The position numbers were made by a program, and so were the translations under genes. A model generated the notes under the pieces. The model had not been told where the DNA came from and ran no database searches. It saw nothing but the letters and a program-made list of their open reading frames with translations. From the NCBI GenBank assembly GCA_900549825.1, contig URQB01000005.1:77970-141969 (forward strand): a DNA stretch of 64,000 bases, given 5' to 3'. Source of the stretch: an uncultured Oscillospiraceae bacterium. GTDB taxonomy: Bacteria > Bacillota > Clostridia > Oscillospirales > Acutalibacteraceae. This document shows, piece by piece, positions 27,397-37,569 of this stretch (its first letter is position 1; each line of letters opens with the position of its first letter).

Positions 27397-28974
27397 TTAT
27401 GCCAGAAAAATGACGAAGCTTTCACCTTCCATTTTCAGCGTGCAGCCGGAAGCGGAGGGAATGACTGCCGCCGCTCCTCCCAGCGCATACAATACGTCGC
27501 CCACCGCACATGGAAGCTCCGCCTCGCAGGCCCGCGCCGCGGGATTGACGGCAACGATAAGCTTCTGACCACCGCCCTCACGCCCGTAGACGAGCGGATA
27601 GGTGTTTTCCTGTGCAAACAGGACGCGGAAATCCGCCGTATTGCCCAGGGCAGGATTCTCTTTGCGCAGAGCGAGGATCGATTTTATGAAATTCAGGATG
27701 GAGTCCGGCTCCTGCTCCTCCTGCGCGACGTTGGGCCGGTTTTCATCCGGATCGATGGGCAGGTAGAGATCGTCCACATCCGCTGTGGAAAAACCGGCAT
27801 TTTTGCCCGTATCCCACTGCATGGGCGTGCGCGCGCCGGTGCGGAACATGCTGCCCTCGACGGGGTACAGATCGTTTTGCTGCCGCATGCCGATCTCATC
27901 GCCATAGTATAAAAACGGAATGCCGGGCATGGTGTAAATAAAAGCGTAGGAGAGCTTGATGTCGAGATCGCTGATGCTTTTCGGGCGGCGGAAAATATCA
28001 TGATTGCCCGTGATCAGGCAAATATATCCCTTCCCCTTCGTCTTTGCGAGGAAATCCGTGTATTCATCCGCAAAAGCCTTGGGGTCTCCGTTGCCGCGCG
28101 GGTCAAAGAAGGGGGTTGCGTCAAGATCCTCTGGATCGCCGAAATCGAAGAGCTTGGAAAAGCCCTGCGCATTCATCTGCAGATAAAAATCCATCGCAAA
28201 TCCCGCCGGAATCGCTTCGGACGGAACGCCCCATTCGGAGACGAACGCGGCCTCCGGGAATTCGCAGTTGATATCCGGGAAAATCTGCTGCCAGACCTTG
28301 ACGGTCTCCGGGCGGCCGGGGCCGTCATCCTTGACGAGAGAAAAGGCCATATCCACACGGAAGCCATCCACGCCCTTGTTCAGCCAGAAGCGGATGATAT
28401 CCTTGATCCCCTCGATTGTTTTTTGAACGGGGGGCGCTCCGGCGGGCGTCTGCCATGGCTGCGTGACCTTTGCAAAGCCGTAGTTCAGGGAGGGCTGGAT
28501 GGGGTAGAAATTATAGTGATACAGCCCCTCCCGTGTGCCGCGGGTTTTGTTCAGGCCAAAAACCTGTTTGGTATCGGGAGAAGTCCAGATATAGCGGTCG
28601 GAGTATTCATTGGGCTCCTTCTGGCTCGATTTGAGGAACCACTCGTGCTCCTCGGAGGTGTGGCCCGGCACCAGGTCAAGCAGAAGGTGCATCCCGCGGC
28701 GGTGCATTTCAGCGATGAGTTTTTCCATATCCGCCATTGTGCCGTAACGCGGCGCGATCTGCTGATAATCCTGTACGTCGTAGCCGGCGTCGCCGAAGGG
28801 GGAAAGATAGCACGGATTCATCCAGATTGCATTGAACCCGAGCCCCTGGATATAGTCGAGCTTTTCCAGAATGCCCGGCAGGTCGCCGATACCGTCTGCA
28901 TTGGTATCCCGGAAGGATTGCGGATAGATTTCATAAAAAAGAGCTGTTTCAAGCCATTTCGGCAGGCTCGCCAT
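27397..28974 (-). CDS. GH13 alpha-glucosidase/alpha-amylase family enzyme
   Basis: A 525-aa cytoplasmic enzyme without signal peptide. The conserved GH13 regions are in order: DLVPGHTS (region I), GFRVDMAF with the nucleophile Asp (II), FVSEWG with the acid/base Glu (III) and ITGNHD (IV). ALFYEIYPQSFRDTNADGIGDL at the N-terminus resembles oligo-1,6-glucosidase and trehalose-6-phosphate hydrolase. It hydrolyses alpha-glucosides from starch, maltodextrins or sucrose; the exact specificity is open. ATG 28974 is 8 nt from AAGGA and better placed than ATG 28983. No sugar transporter or regulator lies beside it. Confidence 0.92.
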   Translation of the reverse strand: MASLPKWLETALFYEIYPQSFRDTNADGIGDLPGILEKLDYIQGLGFNAIWMNPCYLSPFGDAGYDVQDYQQIAPRYGTMADMEKLIAEMHRRGMHLLLDLVPGHTSEEHEWFLKSSQKEPNEYSDRYIWTSPDTKQVFGLNKTRGTREGLYHYNFYPIQPSLNYGFAKVTQPWQTPAGAPPVQKTIEGIKDIIRFWLNKGVDGFRVDMAFSLVKDDGPGRPETVKVWQQIFPDINCEFPEAAFVSEWGVPSEAIPAGFAMDFYLQMNAQGFSKLFDFGDPEDLDATPFFDPRGNGDPKAFADEYTDFLAKTKGKGYICLITGNHDIFRRPKSISDLDIKLSYAFIYTMPGIPFLYYGDEIGMRQQNDLYPVEGSMFRTGARTPMQWDTGKNAGFSTADVDDLYLPIDPDENRPNVAQEEQEPDSILNFIKSILALRKENPALGNTADFRVLFAQENTYPLVYGREGGGQKLIVAVNPAARACEAELPCAVGDVLYALGGAAAVIPSASGCTLKMEGESFVIFLA

Positions 28975-29040
28975 AAACCTCATCCTTTCTGATTCATGCG
29001 GTTTGCAAATTTGTCCGCTCTGCCCAAAAGATACGGTTTC

Positions 29041-29069
29041 AGTATAATATGATTTGTTTAAAAAGTAAA
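29041..29069 (-). promoter_or_regulatory. Promoter of the GH13 gene
   Basis: Minus strand TTTACT (29069-29064), 17-nt spacer, TATACT (29046-29041). In 29070-29191 the only other structure is a small perfect hairpin AGTCCCA-TCAT-TGGGACT (29146-29163). Confidence 0.75.
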
Positions 29070-29191
29070 CCGGATTTTGCATTTTCGCAGGCTTCTTTTT
29101 CAATTCCGGAAGAAAAGTGCCTGCATAGGGGGTGGAACTTACATGAGTCCCATCATTGGGACTTTGCCTGCAGATCGGGGATGTGAGCACC

Positions 29192-29220
29192 TTGCATTTT
29201 TTGGGACAGGCGTGTATACT
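29192..29220 (+). promoter_or_regulatory. Promoter of the 71-aa protein gene
   Basis: TTGCAT (29192-29197), 17-nt spacer, TATACT (29215-29220). It leaves a leader of about 145 nt in which nothing conserved was recognised. Confidence 0.75.
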
Positions 29221-29370
29221 TGGAACCATGGAAGAACATTTGTTCTTATATGCGCCAATTGGGCTTGGTGGAACAGGAAAATTGAAAGGTTCAATCATTT
29301 GAACGGGAATGCTTTGGCATTGAAAAAGGCCCGTCTGATGCGCCAAAACTCCCGCTTTTTTGAGGAAAGG

Positions 29371-29586
29371 ATGGCTGGTTTGATGACATTGTATGAATTG
29401 GGAGAGGAATATACGCAGCAGTCTGCCTATATCCGGGCGCAGATCTTGCAGCTGCGTCCGCAATTGAAAACTTTGCAGGGCGATGCATATCTTCAGATGA
29501 AAAATCGTATTTTAAAACTGTATGCGATTGCGGGCGAGTGCCGGGAAACGGGCGAATATCTGAAAAATTATTATAAGGAGTCGTAA
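29371..29586 (+). CDS. Conserved small protein of unknown function
   Basis: A 71-aa, charged, helical protein (MTLYELGEEYTQQSAYI, QILQLRPQLKTL, RILKLYAIAGECRETGEYLKNYY). Similar proteins of about 65 aa are, to my recollection, common in Clostridia and unnamed. The start is ambiguous: ATG 29371 directly follows GGAAAGG, while TTG 29380 or ATG 29383 lie 9-12 nt away and may be used instead. An in-frame extension to 29077 crosses the promoter and is rejected. Two amphipathic helices joined by LRPQLKTL suggest a helical hairpin. It precedes glmS but has its own promoter, and glmS has another. Confidence 0.75.
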   Translation: MAGLMTLYELGEEYTQQSAYIRAQILQLRPQLKTLQGDAYLQMKNRILKLYAIAGECRETGEYLKNYYKES

Positions 29587-29633
29587 ATCGGCGCATACTG
29601 GAGAAGGTGCGAGCATGCGTGCGCTCAGCCGGA

Positions 29634-29662
29634 TTGCAGGAAGACAAAATGCGGTATATACT
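29634..29662 (+). promoter_or_regulatory. Promoter of glmS
   Basis: TTGCAG (29634-29639), 17-nt spacer, TATACT (29657-29662), about 58 nt before the glmS start, leaving no room for a glmS ribozyme. Confidence 0.78.
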
Positions 29663-29720
29663 GAACGCGAGGTCTTTTCCGGCTGGAGAAGCTTCAAACA
29701 TCCAAAAAGGAGTGAAGCAC

Positions 29721-31550
<1,830 letters not shown>

Positions 31551-31588
31551 AATAGAGCGTATCAAAAAACGACGGGGGTTCAAAACCA

Positions 31589-32296
31589 ATGGATATGAGT
31601 GCACTCAAGCCCAATGAAAAGAAAAACCTGGAGATCGAAACGAGCGGGGGAACCTACCAGCGCTATCCGGTCAAAACCCATGTGGTCATGGCGGGCGACA
31701 GCCTGACCGAGATCATGGATCAGTACGTCAAGCCTTACCTTGAGCCGGACGATATGATCTTCATCAGCGAAAAGATCATTGCAATCAGCCAGGGGCGCGC
31801 TTTCGACATCGATGAGATCAAGGTATCACGGCTCGCCAATTTCCTGTGCAAATTCGTGTATAAATCTCCCTATGGGATCGGGCTGGGCAGCCCGTGGACG
31901 ATGGAGCTTGCCATCCGCGATATCGGTGTGCCCAAGATTTTATTGGCGGCCTTTTGCTCCGCCGTCACAAAGCCTTTTGGCAAGCGCGGCGTATTCTATA
32001 AAATCGTCGGCGATGCCGGCCGTGCGATCGACGGCCCGTGCGACTATACGCTCCCGCCCTACAACCATTATGCGAAGCTTGCGCCAAAGGATCCGGATCA
32101 GGTCGCGGCAACGCTGCGTGAATATACGGGCTGCAAGGCCGTCGTCGTGATGGATGCAAACGACATCGGCCGCGAAATCCTCGGCGTATCCTCCCCGGAG
32201 GTGGATATCGAGCTGTGTAAGGAAATCTTTCAAGACAACCCGCTCGGCCAGGCCTCCCAGCAGACGCCGATCGCCATTGTCAGAAAAGCGTCTTAA
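31589..32296 (+). CDS. Coenzyme F420:L-glutamate ligase-like protein
   Basis: A 235-aa protein of the CofE-like family. Conserved blocks are PVKTHVVMAGDSLTEI, DMIFISEKIIAISQGR, SPYGIGLGSPWTMELAI, DAGRAIDGPCDYTLPPYNHY and VVVMDANDIGREILG, the last resembling the metal/GTP site of CofE. In F420 producers the enzyme adds glutamate to F420-0. No other F420 gene is seen in the window, and clostridial relatives of this type often lack F420, so the true substrate may be another acid. It follows glmS by 38 nt and may be cotranscribed. A strong terminator follows. Confidence 0.8.
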   Translation: MDMSALKPNEKKNLEIETSGGTYQRYPVKTHVVMAGDSLTEIMDQYVKPYLEPDDMIFISEKIIAISQGRAFDIDEIKVSRLANFLCKFVYKSPYGIGLGSPWTMELAIRDIGVPKILLAAFCSAVTKPFGKRGVFYKIVGDAGRAIDGPCDYTLPPYNHYAKLAPKDPDQVAATLREYTGCKAVVVMDANDIGREILGVSSPEVDIELCKEIFQDNPLGQASQQTPIAIVRKAS

Positions 32297-32319
32297 GCCT
32301 GAAAAACGGAATGACAGAC

Positions 32320-32361
32320 ATCTCCGATCCTGCTTCTATAAGAGGGTCGGAGATTTTTTTT
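32320..32361 (+). terminator. Terminator after the CofE-like gene
   Basis: Stem ATCTCCGA / TCGGAGAT with an inner CC/GG pair and a T8 run. It ends the glmS-cofE-like unit. Confidence 0.93.
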
Positions 32362-32434
32362 GCGTTGCAGAAAAGCACATAATTATATATTTTAGAAATA
32401 TAATACTAATATTTGATGCTTTTTGAAACCAGAT

Positions 32435-32463
32435 TTGTTTTCTTCCAAAGCAGATGATATGCT
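32435..32463 (+). promoter_or_regulatory. Promoter of the XRE regulator
   Basis: TTGTTT (32435-32440), 17-nt spacer, TATGCT (32458-32463), 41 nt before the TTG start. Confidence 0.65.
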
Positions 32464-32503
32464 TTAACCGGATACAATCTATCTTGGCTTCAGGGGTGAT
32501 GGT

Positions 32504-32839
32504 TTGCCTGACCGCAGAGTTCGTGAGATGAGAATCCGCAATGGGAAAACGCAGAAGGAAATAGCGGATTATTTGAATATTTCCCGGTCAACTTATACGC
32601 TATATGAGAGTGCAAAGCGGCAGATGAGCAATGAAACGCTTTGCGCTTTGGCGGAGTATTTTGGCGTCAGCACGGACTACCTGCTGGGCCGTACGGACAA
32701 TCCCTCTCCGCCGGGGCTCTATACACCGCATGAAATCGAATTGATCCGGCAATACCGCTCTTTGGATGAGCGGGGGCGCCGAAGCGTGGAGGGTGCCCTG
32801 CGCTTTGAGCAGGAATGGTCTTACCGCCAGCAGAAATAG
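32504..32839 (+). CDS. XRE-family transcriptional regulator
   Basis: A 111-aa protein. The N-terminal helix-turn-helix is MRIRNGKTQKEIADYLNISRSTYTLYE (Cro/CI type), followed by SNETLCALAEYFGVSTDYLLGRTD. The C-terminal 35 residues are a short charged helix. TTG at 32504, with AGGGGTGA 4 nt upstream, is the likely start; ATG 32528 is an alternative. It is next to a degraded gene and not to phage genes, so it may be a stray regulator from a lost element or an ordinary chromosomal one. Its targets are unknown. Confidence 0.85.
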   Translation: MPDRRVREMRIRNGKTQKEIADYLNISRSTYTLYESAKRQMSNETLCALAEYFGVSTDYLLGRTDNPSPPGLYTPHEIELIRQYRSLDERGRRSVEGALRFEQEWSYRQQK

Positions 32840-32897
32840 GAAATAAAAATACAAAAATACACACCGCGATGATCATTTTCATATTTTGGAGGCCTAT

Positions 32898-33120
32898 ATG
32901 AAACGCAAGGCAAAAGATATTTACCTTGATACATTGACCCGTGAAAATTGCAAGACGCTCATACGGATTTGAATTTTTAGGGCTGGAGCGCATCTGTGCG
33001 AATACGCTTGCAATGAATCTGGGGGCGCAGAAATTCCTTGAGAAATGTGGCTTTACCTGAGAGGGAACGGAGCGGGAATCCGTTTATCTGAATGGCTGAA
33101 AATATGATAATATTGAATGA
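32898..33120 (+). pseudogene. GNAT acetyltransferase (RimJ/RimL-like), deleted and nonsense-mutated
   Basis: A good ribosome site (GGAGG, 32888-32892) and ATG begin MKRKAKDIYLDTLTRENC, the N-terminus of a RimL-like acetyltransferase, which stops after 24 codons. In another frame from about 32967 the C-terminal region continues: FEFLGLERICANTLAMNLGAQKFLEKCGFT, stop, EGTERESVYLNG, stop, KYDNIE, stop. The middle (acetyl-CoA site, about 90-100 codons) is missing, the two parts are out of frame, and two TGA codons stand where Arg would be expected. Nothing else is seen in 32840-33204. Confidence 0.8.
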
Positions 33121-33204
33121 TACCATTCTGAAAACGGAATACATAAGGGCAAAACATATCAGATGAATGGAGATTTTATGCGCTATATGGGAAAAGTCAA
33201 TAAA

Positions 33205-33257
33205 GTGCAAAAAGCCTGCCCGGGAATGCGCGCCGTCGCATCCCGGGCAGGCTTTTT
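33205..33257. terminator. Strong bidirectional terminator
   Basis: A 21-bp perfect stem (AAAAAGCCTGCCCGGGAATG-type arm starting at 33209) with a 6-nt loop has A-run and T-run at either end. It ends the minus-strand carboxypeptidase gene, whose stop is at 33275. Confidence 0.93.
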
Positions 33258-33274
33258 GGACAGTTTCGATACAA

Positions 33275-34141
33275 TCAGCTGTTATAGATGCCTAAATATT
33301 CCTCCAGGCATTTGCCGCTCGCTTTGATTTTCTTTGCATCTTCCACGCCGACATAACGCCAGTGCCATGGCTCATAGGCCACCTTTGTGATGGAGACCTT
33401 ATCCTTTGGATAGCGGAGGATAAAGCCGTAGTCTGCGGCATGCTCTTGCAGCCATTTGAATTCCTTCGTGTTTTCGAAGCCCTCCTGCGTATTGACGATA
33501 TCCATAGAGACGCCCATGTTGTGCTCGCTCGCACCGGGAGGGAGAATCCACTCGGCCGCCAGCTGCTCCGCCTTTGAGCGGCTATTTCCCTGCTGCATGT
33601 AGTAAGAAACCTTATTTTCATAATTGGATTTCTGCCTGGAGATCGAACGCCAGCCGGAATAAGGCGTCAGCGTGCAGCCGTCCGCCTTCGCGGCGTTGTA
33701 CATTTCCACATAATGAGGCGTGACGCGCTTATCGAGCGGGCGGTCAATTCCCTCGACCGGGTAGGTGAGCTCCGGCTGATAGTTCTCCGGCAGGCGGTAT
33801 TTGATGCTGACTAACGTCAGATACCATTTCTCAGGATCAATTGTTACTGTCATGGGCGTAATCCAGCTTCCTTCCGTTTGGCCGGAGGTGGTTTGACTTG
33901 CAGAGGAAGCCGCCTTTTTAGAAGAGGCACTGGACGTGGCGGCTGGCCGGGTGGTGGGGTCAGCCTTTGCAAGGCCGGTGGGAAGCTCCGTAGAGGACGA
34001 TGCCGGGGAAGAGACGCTTGGCATTGAAGGGCCAGGTTTTTCCGCTGGTTTGCATATGACGAAATATCCGATCAGCAGCGCGGCCAATGCCACAATCAGC
34101 ACGATGCCGAGGATCAGGCGCAATTTACTATTTCGTTGCAT
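33275..34141 (-). CDS. D-alanyl-D-alanine carboxypeptidase, VanY family (M15B)
   Basis: A 288-aa membrane-anchored enzyme. One N-terminal membrane helix (about residues 7-27) is followed by a 60-residue Ser/Pro/Thr linker and the M15B domain: YSGWRSISRQ, the zinc motif SEHNMGVSMDI (His and Asp) and the second His in PWHWRYVG, with Glu just before in YEPW. It trims the terminal D-Ala of peptidoglycan stem peptides outside the cell. ATG 34141 has GGAGG 9 nt upstream; the longer frame to 34237 has no site. The catalytic set is complete. No vancomycin-resistance genes are nearby, so this is a cell-wall housekeeping role. Confidence 0.9.
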   Translation of the reverse strand: MQRNSKLRLILGIVLIVALAALLIGYFVICKPAEKPGPSMPSVSSPASSSTELPTGLAKADPTTRPAATSSASSKKAASSASQTTSGQTEGSWITPMTVTIDPEKWYLTLVSIKYRLPENYQPELTYPVEGIDRPLDKRVTPHYVEMYNAAKADGCTLTPYSGWRSISRQKSNYENKVSYYMQQGNSRSKAEQLAAEWILPPGASEHNMGVSMDIVNTQEGFENTKEFKWLQEHAADYGFILRYPKDKVSITKVAYEPWHWRYVGVEDAKKIKASGKCLEEYLGIYNS

Positions 34142-34297
34142 ACCATAAGACCTCCAGATTCGGGGCGTGCGGCGCAATGACCGCCAGACCGACAAATTCT
34201 TTCTTTTTATTCTATGCGCCCGGCCACACTTTGTCAATTAAAAATAAGGGAAGGAAGCCCTCAAGGCTGTGGAAGCCGCTCTTTTTGGCGAAAGCCT

Positions 34298-34345
34298 GGC
34301 CGTACCGCAAAAGCGGTACGGCCTTGATCGGCGGGGCGCCCCGCC
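34298..34345. repeat. Two adjacent perfect hairpins in an intergenic region
   Basis: GGCCGTACCGC-AAAA-GCGGTACGGCC (34298-34323) is followed by the palindrome GGCGGGGCGCCCCGCC (34330-34345). They sit in 34142-34500, which otherwise has no gene and only weak signals. They may be an RNA-end structure or a small mobile repeat. Confidence 0.5.
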
Positions 34346-34500
34346 GGATTGCGCCTCCCGCTCCAGACAATGGATGGCCGGCGTTTTTTTGCGGAAATGT
34401 GGAGGGCAGACCTGTGATTAAGATTCCCTATTTTGCTTTTATTATGAAGAAAGGTCCTCGCCGGAGGCCCATCTGACAGCATTTTTGCCGGCTTGCGGGG

Positions 34501-34533
34501 AAGAAAAAACAGCAGACACATCGTGTCTGCTGC
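34501..34533 (-). terminator. Terminator of the tRNA-Gly transcript
   Basis: Minus-strand stem CAGCAGACAC / GTGTCTGCTG with a 3-nt loop, then TTTTTTC. It starts 9 nt after the tRNA 3' end. Confidence 0.92.
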
Positions 34534-34541
34534 AAGAACAT

Positions 34542-34617
34542 GGAGCGGATGACGAGGCTCGAACTCGCTACCTCCACCTTGGCAAGGTGGCGCTCTACCA
34601 GATGAGCTACATCCGCA
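34542..34617 (-). tRNA. tRNA-Gly (anticodon GCC)
   Basis: A 76-nt cloverleaf on the minus strand beginning GCGGATGTAGCTCATC and ending with encoded CCA. The anticodon stem-loop is CCACCTTGCCAAGGTGG, giving anticodon GCC. The T-arm has GTTCGAGCC. Acceptor GCGGATG pairs with CATCCGC. Confidence 0.97.
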
Positions 34618-34636
34618 TGGATCAATTGTAAGAGGT

Positions 34637-34664
34637 ATTATATCATACTTTTTGCGCTTGTCAA
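34637..34664 (-). promoter_or_regulatory. Promoter of tRNA-Gly
   Basis: Minus strand TTGACA (34664-34659), 16-nt spacer, TATAAT (34642-34637), 20 nt before the mature 5' end. Confidence 0.9.
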
Positions 34665-34788
34665 GAGAATCTGCAAGCATTTTTCATTATCAAAAGCAAA
34701 TGTGGCGAATCGGGTGAAATCATATTGAGAAGCGTTTCACAAACTGTGAAGCTCGATCTCCCGATCTGGATAGAAAAAATAGCTTCCA

Positions 34789-34827
34789 GGGAAAAAGAAA
34801 AAGCAGATTGTTCTCAAACAATCTGCT
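34789..34827 (-). terminator. Terminator of the ketopantoate reductase gene
   Basis: Minus-strand stem AGCAGATTGTT / AACAATCTGCT with loop TGAG, then TTTTTCTTTTTCC. It lies about 60 nt past the stop. Confidence 0.88.
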
Positions 34828-34888
34828 CGGTCTGCCGTCCCTTTTTGATTGGAAGAGGGAGCTTCATTATTTAGGTACGGTGTTCTCT

Positions 34889-35815
34889 TTAAATAGGCTT
34901 CATCCCGACCTGCTCTTTTGCCCGGAGCAGCCGGTAGAGCATCTGATTGAAGGGCGTATCCACACCGTACTGCCGGCCAAGCTCCAGCACAGCGCCTGAA
35001 AAGGAGTCAAGCTCCGTGCGCCGCCCTGCCTCGATATCCTGCAGCATGGAGGTTTTCCCCTCCGGCAGAAGGGTGGCGACGATGGGAGGGATTGTCTCGA
35101 TATCCTCATAGGACAAGTCGATCTGGGCCGCCTGTGCCAGATGGATGACCTCCCGCATCGCAGATTTTGCAAGCTCCATCAACTCCGGCAGACGGGTAAA
35201 ATCGCCGTAGGTTGCGCCGGTCAGGGCGGAGATCTGATTCAGGCCGACATTGAGCATCCATTTTTTCCACACGGCCCGCTGCATGTGGGGAAAGACGTGC
35301 GTTTGCAGGCCGGCGCCGCGCAGGTAATCCTCCACGGCAGTTACCTGGGGAAGGAAGCGCATCGTATCCTCCATGCCGAAGTAGATTTCGCCGTCGGAGG
35401 AATGGACAACGCCCGCTTCTGTACGGACGGCATCGAGCGCCATGGCAAGGCCGCAGAATACGGTTGTATCCGGGAAGGCGGCGCGCAGCCGGTGCGTTGC
35501 CGTCACGCCGTTGAGGAGCGGGAGAAGAAGCGTATGCTTGCCGGTAAAGGGGCGGATTATCTCAATGATATCCTCCAACTGATAGTTTTTCACACAGATC
35601 AGGATGAGGTCCGCCGCTTCAATGCCCTGCTCAGGCTCGCATACGCGCGGGAAGAATGCTTCCCCGTCGAGCGTGACGCCGTTTCGGCGTAGGCGTTGTG
35701 CACGCTCTGGATCCGCGATCGCAAAAAAGCGCTCCCCATAGCGATCGAACAGCCGCTTTGCATAGATGGCGCCGGTCGCGCCCATGCCGATGACGGCCGA
35801 TGTTTTGATTTCCAC
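34889..35815 (-). CDS. panE: 2-dehydropantoate 2-reductase (ketopantoate reductase)
   Basis: A 308-aa NADPH-dependent enzyme of pantothenate synthesis, or a related 2-oxoacid reductase. The Rossmann motif GMGATGAIYA is at residues 10-19. ICVKNYQLEDI, PLLNGVTATHRL, the catalytic Lys in WKKWMLNVGLNQISALTG and the Glu in the final helix region (RRTELDSFSG) are present. It starts with GTG 35815 after GGAGGAG. No other pan genes are adjacent, and the family contains many members with other substrates, so the exact substrate is less certain than the fold. Confidence 0.85.
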   Translation of the reverse strand: MEIKTSAVIGMGATGAIYAKRLFDRYGERFFAIADPERAQRLRRNGVTLDGEAFFPRVCEPEQGIEAADLILICVKNYQLEDIIEIIRPFTGKHTLLLPLLNGVTATHRLRAAFPDTTVFCGLAMALDAVRTEAGVVHSSDGEIYFGMEDTMRFLPQVTAVEDYLRGAGLQTHVFPHMQRAVWKKWMLNVGLNQISALTGATYGDFTRLPELMELAKSAMREVIHLAQAAQIDLSYEDIETIPPIVATLLPEGKTSMLQDIEAGRRTELDSFSGAVLELGRQYGVDTPFNQMLYRLLRAKEQVGMKPI

Positions 35816-35845
35816 TGTAACTCCTCCAGATCGATTTTGACAATG

Positions 35846-35983
35846 AGATTATTCTACCGTGATTCCATTGCGCTTGCGCGCAATGGGCGGCAAAGCCGCA
35901 GGGCGAAAGCCCGAATCAATGCTTCAATGTTCTCCGAAACGCAGAAATCTTCGATTTCGTGTGTTTCGTAAGATTATTCTACC
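35846..35983. repeat. 13-bp direct repeat flanking a small intergenic segment
   Basis: AGATTATTCTACC occurs at 35846-35858 and again at 35971-35983, 112 nt apart, between the reductase and AEC genes. On the minus strand each copy contains TAGAAT, so each could serve as a -10 for the reductase gene. It may be a duplicated promoter or the footprint of a small insertion. Confidence 0.45.
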
Positions 35984-36098
35984 ATAAACCAAACCTTAAA
36001 ACCATTTACAACCTGACGTTTTCGTTATATGATATCAAAATAGGGCTTTGCCCATGGCCATCGCCCGCAATTGATATGCAAGAGAAAGGAAGGCCCGC

Positions 36099-37055
36099 AT
36101 GGCGCTTTTTCTTTATAGTTTCAACACGGTCGCGCCGCTGATTCTGGTGGTAGCTGTCGGCTTCCTCCTGAAAAAGCTGGGCATGGTGGACGACGCGTTC
36201 ATCAGCAAGGCGAATCAGGTTTGCTTTCAGGTTGCGTTTCCGCTTCAGCTTTTCAGTAATATCTATGATGCGGATTTCAGCGCGGATTTTCGGCCGAAAC
36301 TCGTTTTGTTTACGGTGCTCGGCGTTTTGGCAGCAGCGCTTTTGCTCTGCCTGATTGTGCCGCGTTTCCTGAAGGGGAGACCAACCTGCGGCGCGTTTAT
36401 TCAGGGTGTTTTCCGCAGCAATTTTCTCCTGCTTGGCCTGCCGCTTGCGATCAATCTGTTCGGTGAGGATCACGTGGCGGCCATCTCCATGCTGCTGCCC
36501 TTTGTGATTATGGAGTTCAATTTCCTTGCCGTCGTGATCCTCACGCTTTTCCGGGAATCTGACGAAGGGGGGCGGCAAAAGCTCCATATCGGGCGTGCCG
36601 CGCTGGATGTAGTCAAAAACCCGCTGATCATCGCTTCCTTCCTCGGCATGCTCTTTTCCGTTTTTCAGATTCCATTACCGCTCTTTTTGAGCCGCGCTGT
36701 GGGGGATATCGGGCAGATCGCAACGCCGTTTGCCTTGCTTCTGCTGGGTGGACAATTTGACTGGAAACGGCTCAAGGGTAACCTTTGCCTGGCAAGCGTT
36801 GCAACGATGCTGCGCCTTGTGGTTGTTCCCGCCATCTTCGTAGCCTTGGGCGTATGGCTCGGCTTCCGCGGGGAGGAATTGGGCGCAATTCTGATCGTAT
36901 TTTGCGCGCCGACGGCGATTTCCAGCTATGTGATGGCGCAGAATATGGGCAGCGACGATGTGTTGGCCGGGCAGCTGGTGCTGACGACAACCCTGTTTTC
37001 GAGCGTCACCATCTTTTTATGGGTAACGGTCTTACGCGCCTTACAGCTGATTTAG
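36099..37055 (+). CDS. AEC-family (auxin efflux carrier) transporter
   Basis: A 318-aa membrane protein with about ten hydrophobic helices in two pseudo-repeats of five. Typical motifs are LILVVAVGFLLKKLG at the start, FRSNFLLLGLPLAINLFG, KNPLIIASFLGMLFS, ATPFALLLLGGQF, and FCAPTAISSYVMAQNMG at the crossover of the second half. AEC members export or exchange organic acids (malate, lactate) or amino acids; the substrate is unknown. GAAAGGAAGG precedes the ATG. It lies 59 nt ahead of the Dabb gene. Confidence 0.9.
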   Translation: MALFLYSFNTVAPLILVVAVGFLLKKLGMVDDAFISKANQVCFQVAFPLQLFSNIYDADFSADFRPKLVLFTVLGVLAAALLLCLIVPRFLKGRPTCGAFIQGVFRSNFLLLGLPLAINLFGEDHVAAISMLLPFVIMEFNFLAVVILTLFRESDEGGRQKLHIGRAALDVVKNPLIIASFLGMLFSVFQIPLPLFLSRAVGDIGQIATPFALLLLGGQFDWKRLKGNLCLASVATMLRLVVVPAIFVALGVWLGFRGEELGAILIVFCAPTAISSYVMAQNMGSDDVLAGQLVLTTTLFSSVTIFLWVTVLRALQLI

Positions 37056-37114
37056 CGCGCAGCTTCCGTCCGCGCGCTGTCATATTAGAAAACAGATACA
37101 GGAGGTAATGCAGG

Positions 37115-37417
37115 ATGATCCGCCATATTGTTATGTGGAAATTCAAAGAAGTGGCCGAAGGGGTGCCCAAAGAGGAAAATCTGCGCAAAGTAAAGGGGCT
37201 GCTCGAGGCGCTCCCGGAAACGATCTCTTTCATCCGCCGGATGGAAGTGCATCTCAATGAAAATCCCAATCCGAAAAACTATGATGCGGTGCTCATCAGC
37301 GAATTCGATTCCATGGAGGATCTTGCCGCCTACACGTCTCACCCGGCGCATCGGAAAATTTCTGCCTTTGTGGCAAAGTGCAGGGAAGGCCGTGCCAGCG
37401 TCGATTATGCAATTTGA
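37115..37417 (+). CDS. Dabb-domain (stress-responsive alpha/beta barrel) protein
   Basis: A 100-aa single Dabb domain: IRHIVMWKFKE at the start, LRKVKGLLEALPE, DAVLISEFDSMEDLAAYTSHPAHRKISAFV. Members form dimeric ferredoxin-like barrels; in Clostridia they are widespread without an assigned reaction. AGGAGG sits 10 nt before the ATG. It is probably cotranscribed with the AEC gene. Confidence 0.9.
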   Translation: MIRHIVMWKFKEVAEGVPKEENLRKVKGLLEALPETISFIRRMEVHLNENPNPKNYDAVLISEFDSMEDLAAYTSHPAHRKISAFVAKCREGRASVDYAI

Positions 37418-37569
37418 ATAGAAATGACGCAAAAAAAATACTATATGTTGAAAATGCATCTTTTTTTGCAGAAAAATGCAAATAGAATTGAAATTCAATG
37501 GAATTTATAGATTTTTTATTCTGCATTCAAAAAAATGTGCAGGGAAACGAAGTTTTGGGGTCAAAACCC

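Noticed and set aside
29587..29720. glmS ribozyme upstream of glmS
   Set aside because: The conserved core was not found, and a TTGCAG-N17-TATACT promoter occupies 29634-29662, leaving only 58 nt.
32435..32839. XRE regulator as a toxin-antitoxin or phage repressor module
   Set aside because: No toxin or phage gene is adjacent; the downstream sequence is a decayed acetyltransferase.
33275..34141. Vancomycin resistance cluster
   Set aside because: Only a VanY-type carboxypeptidase is present, with no vanHAX or vanRS; it is ordinary in Firmicutes.
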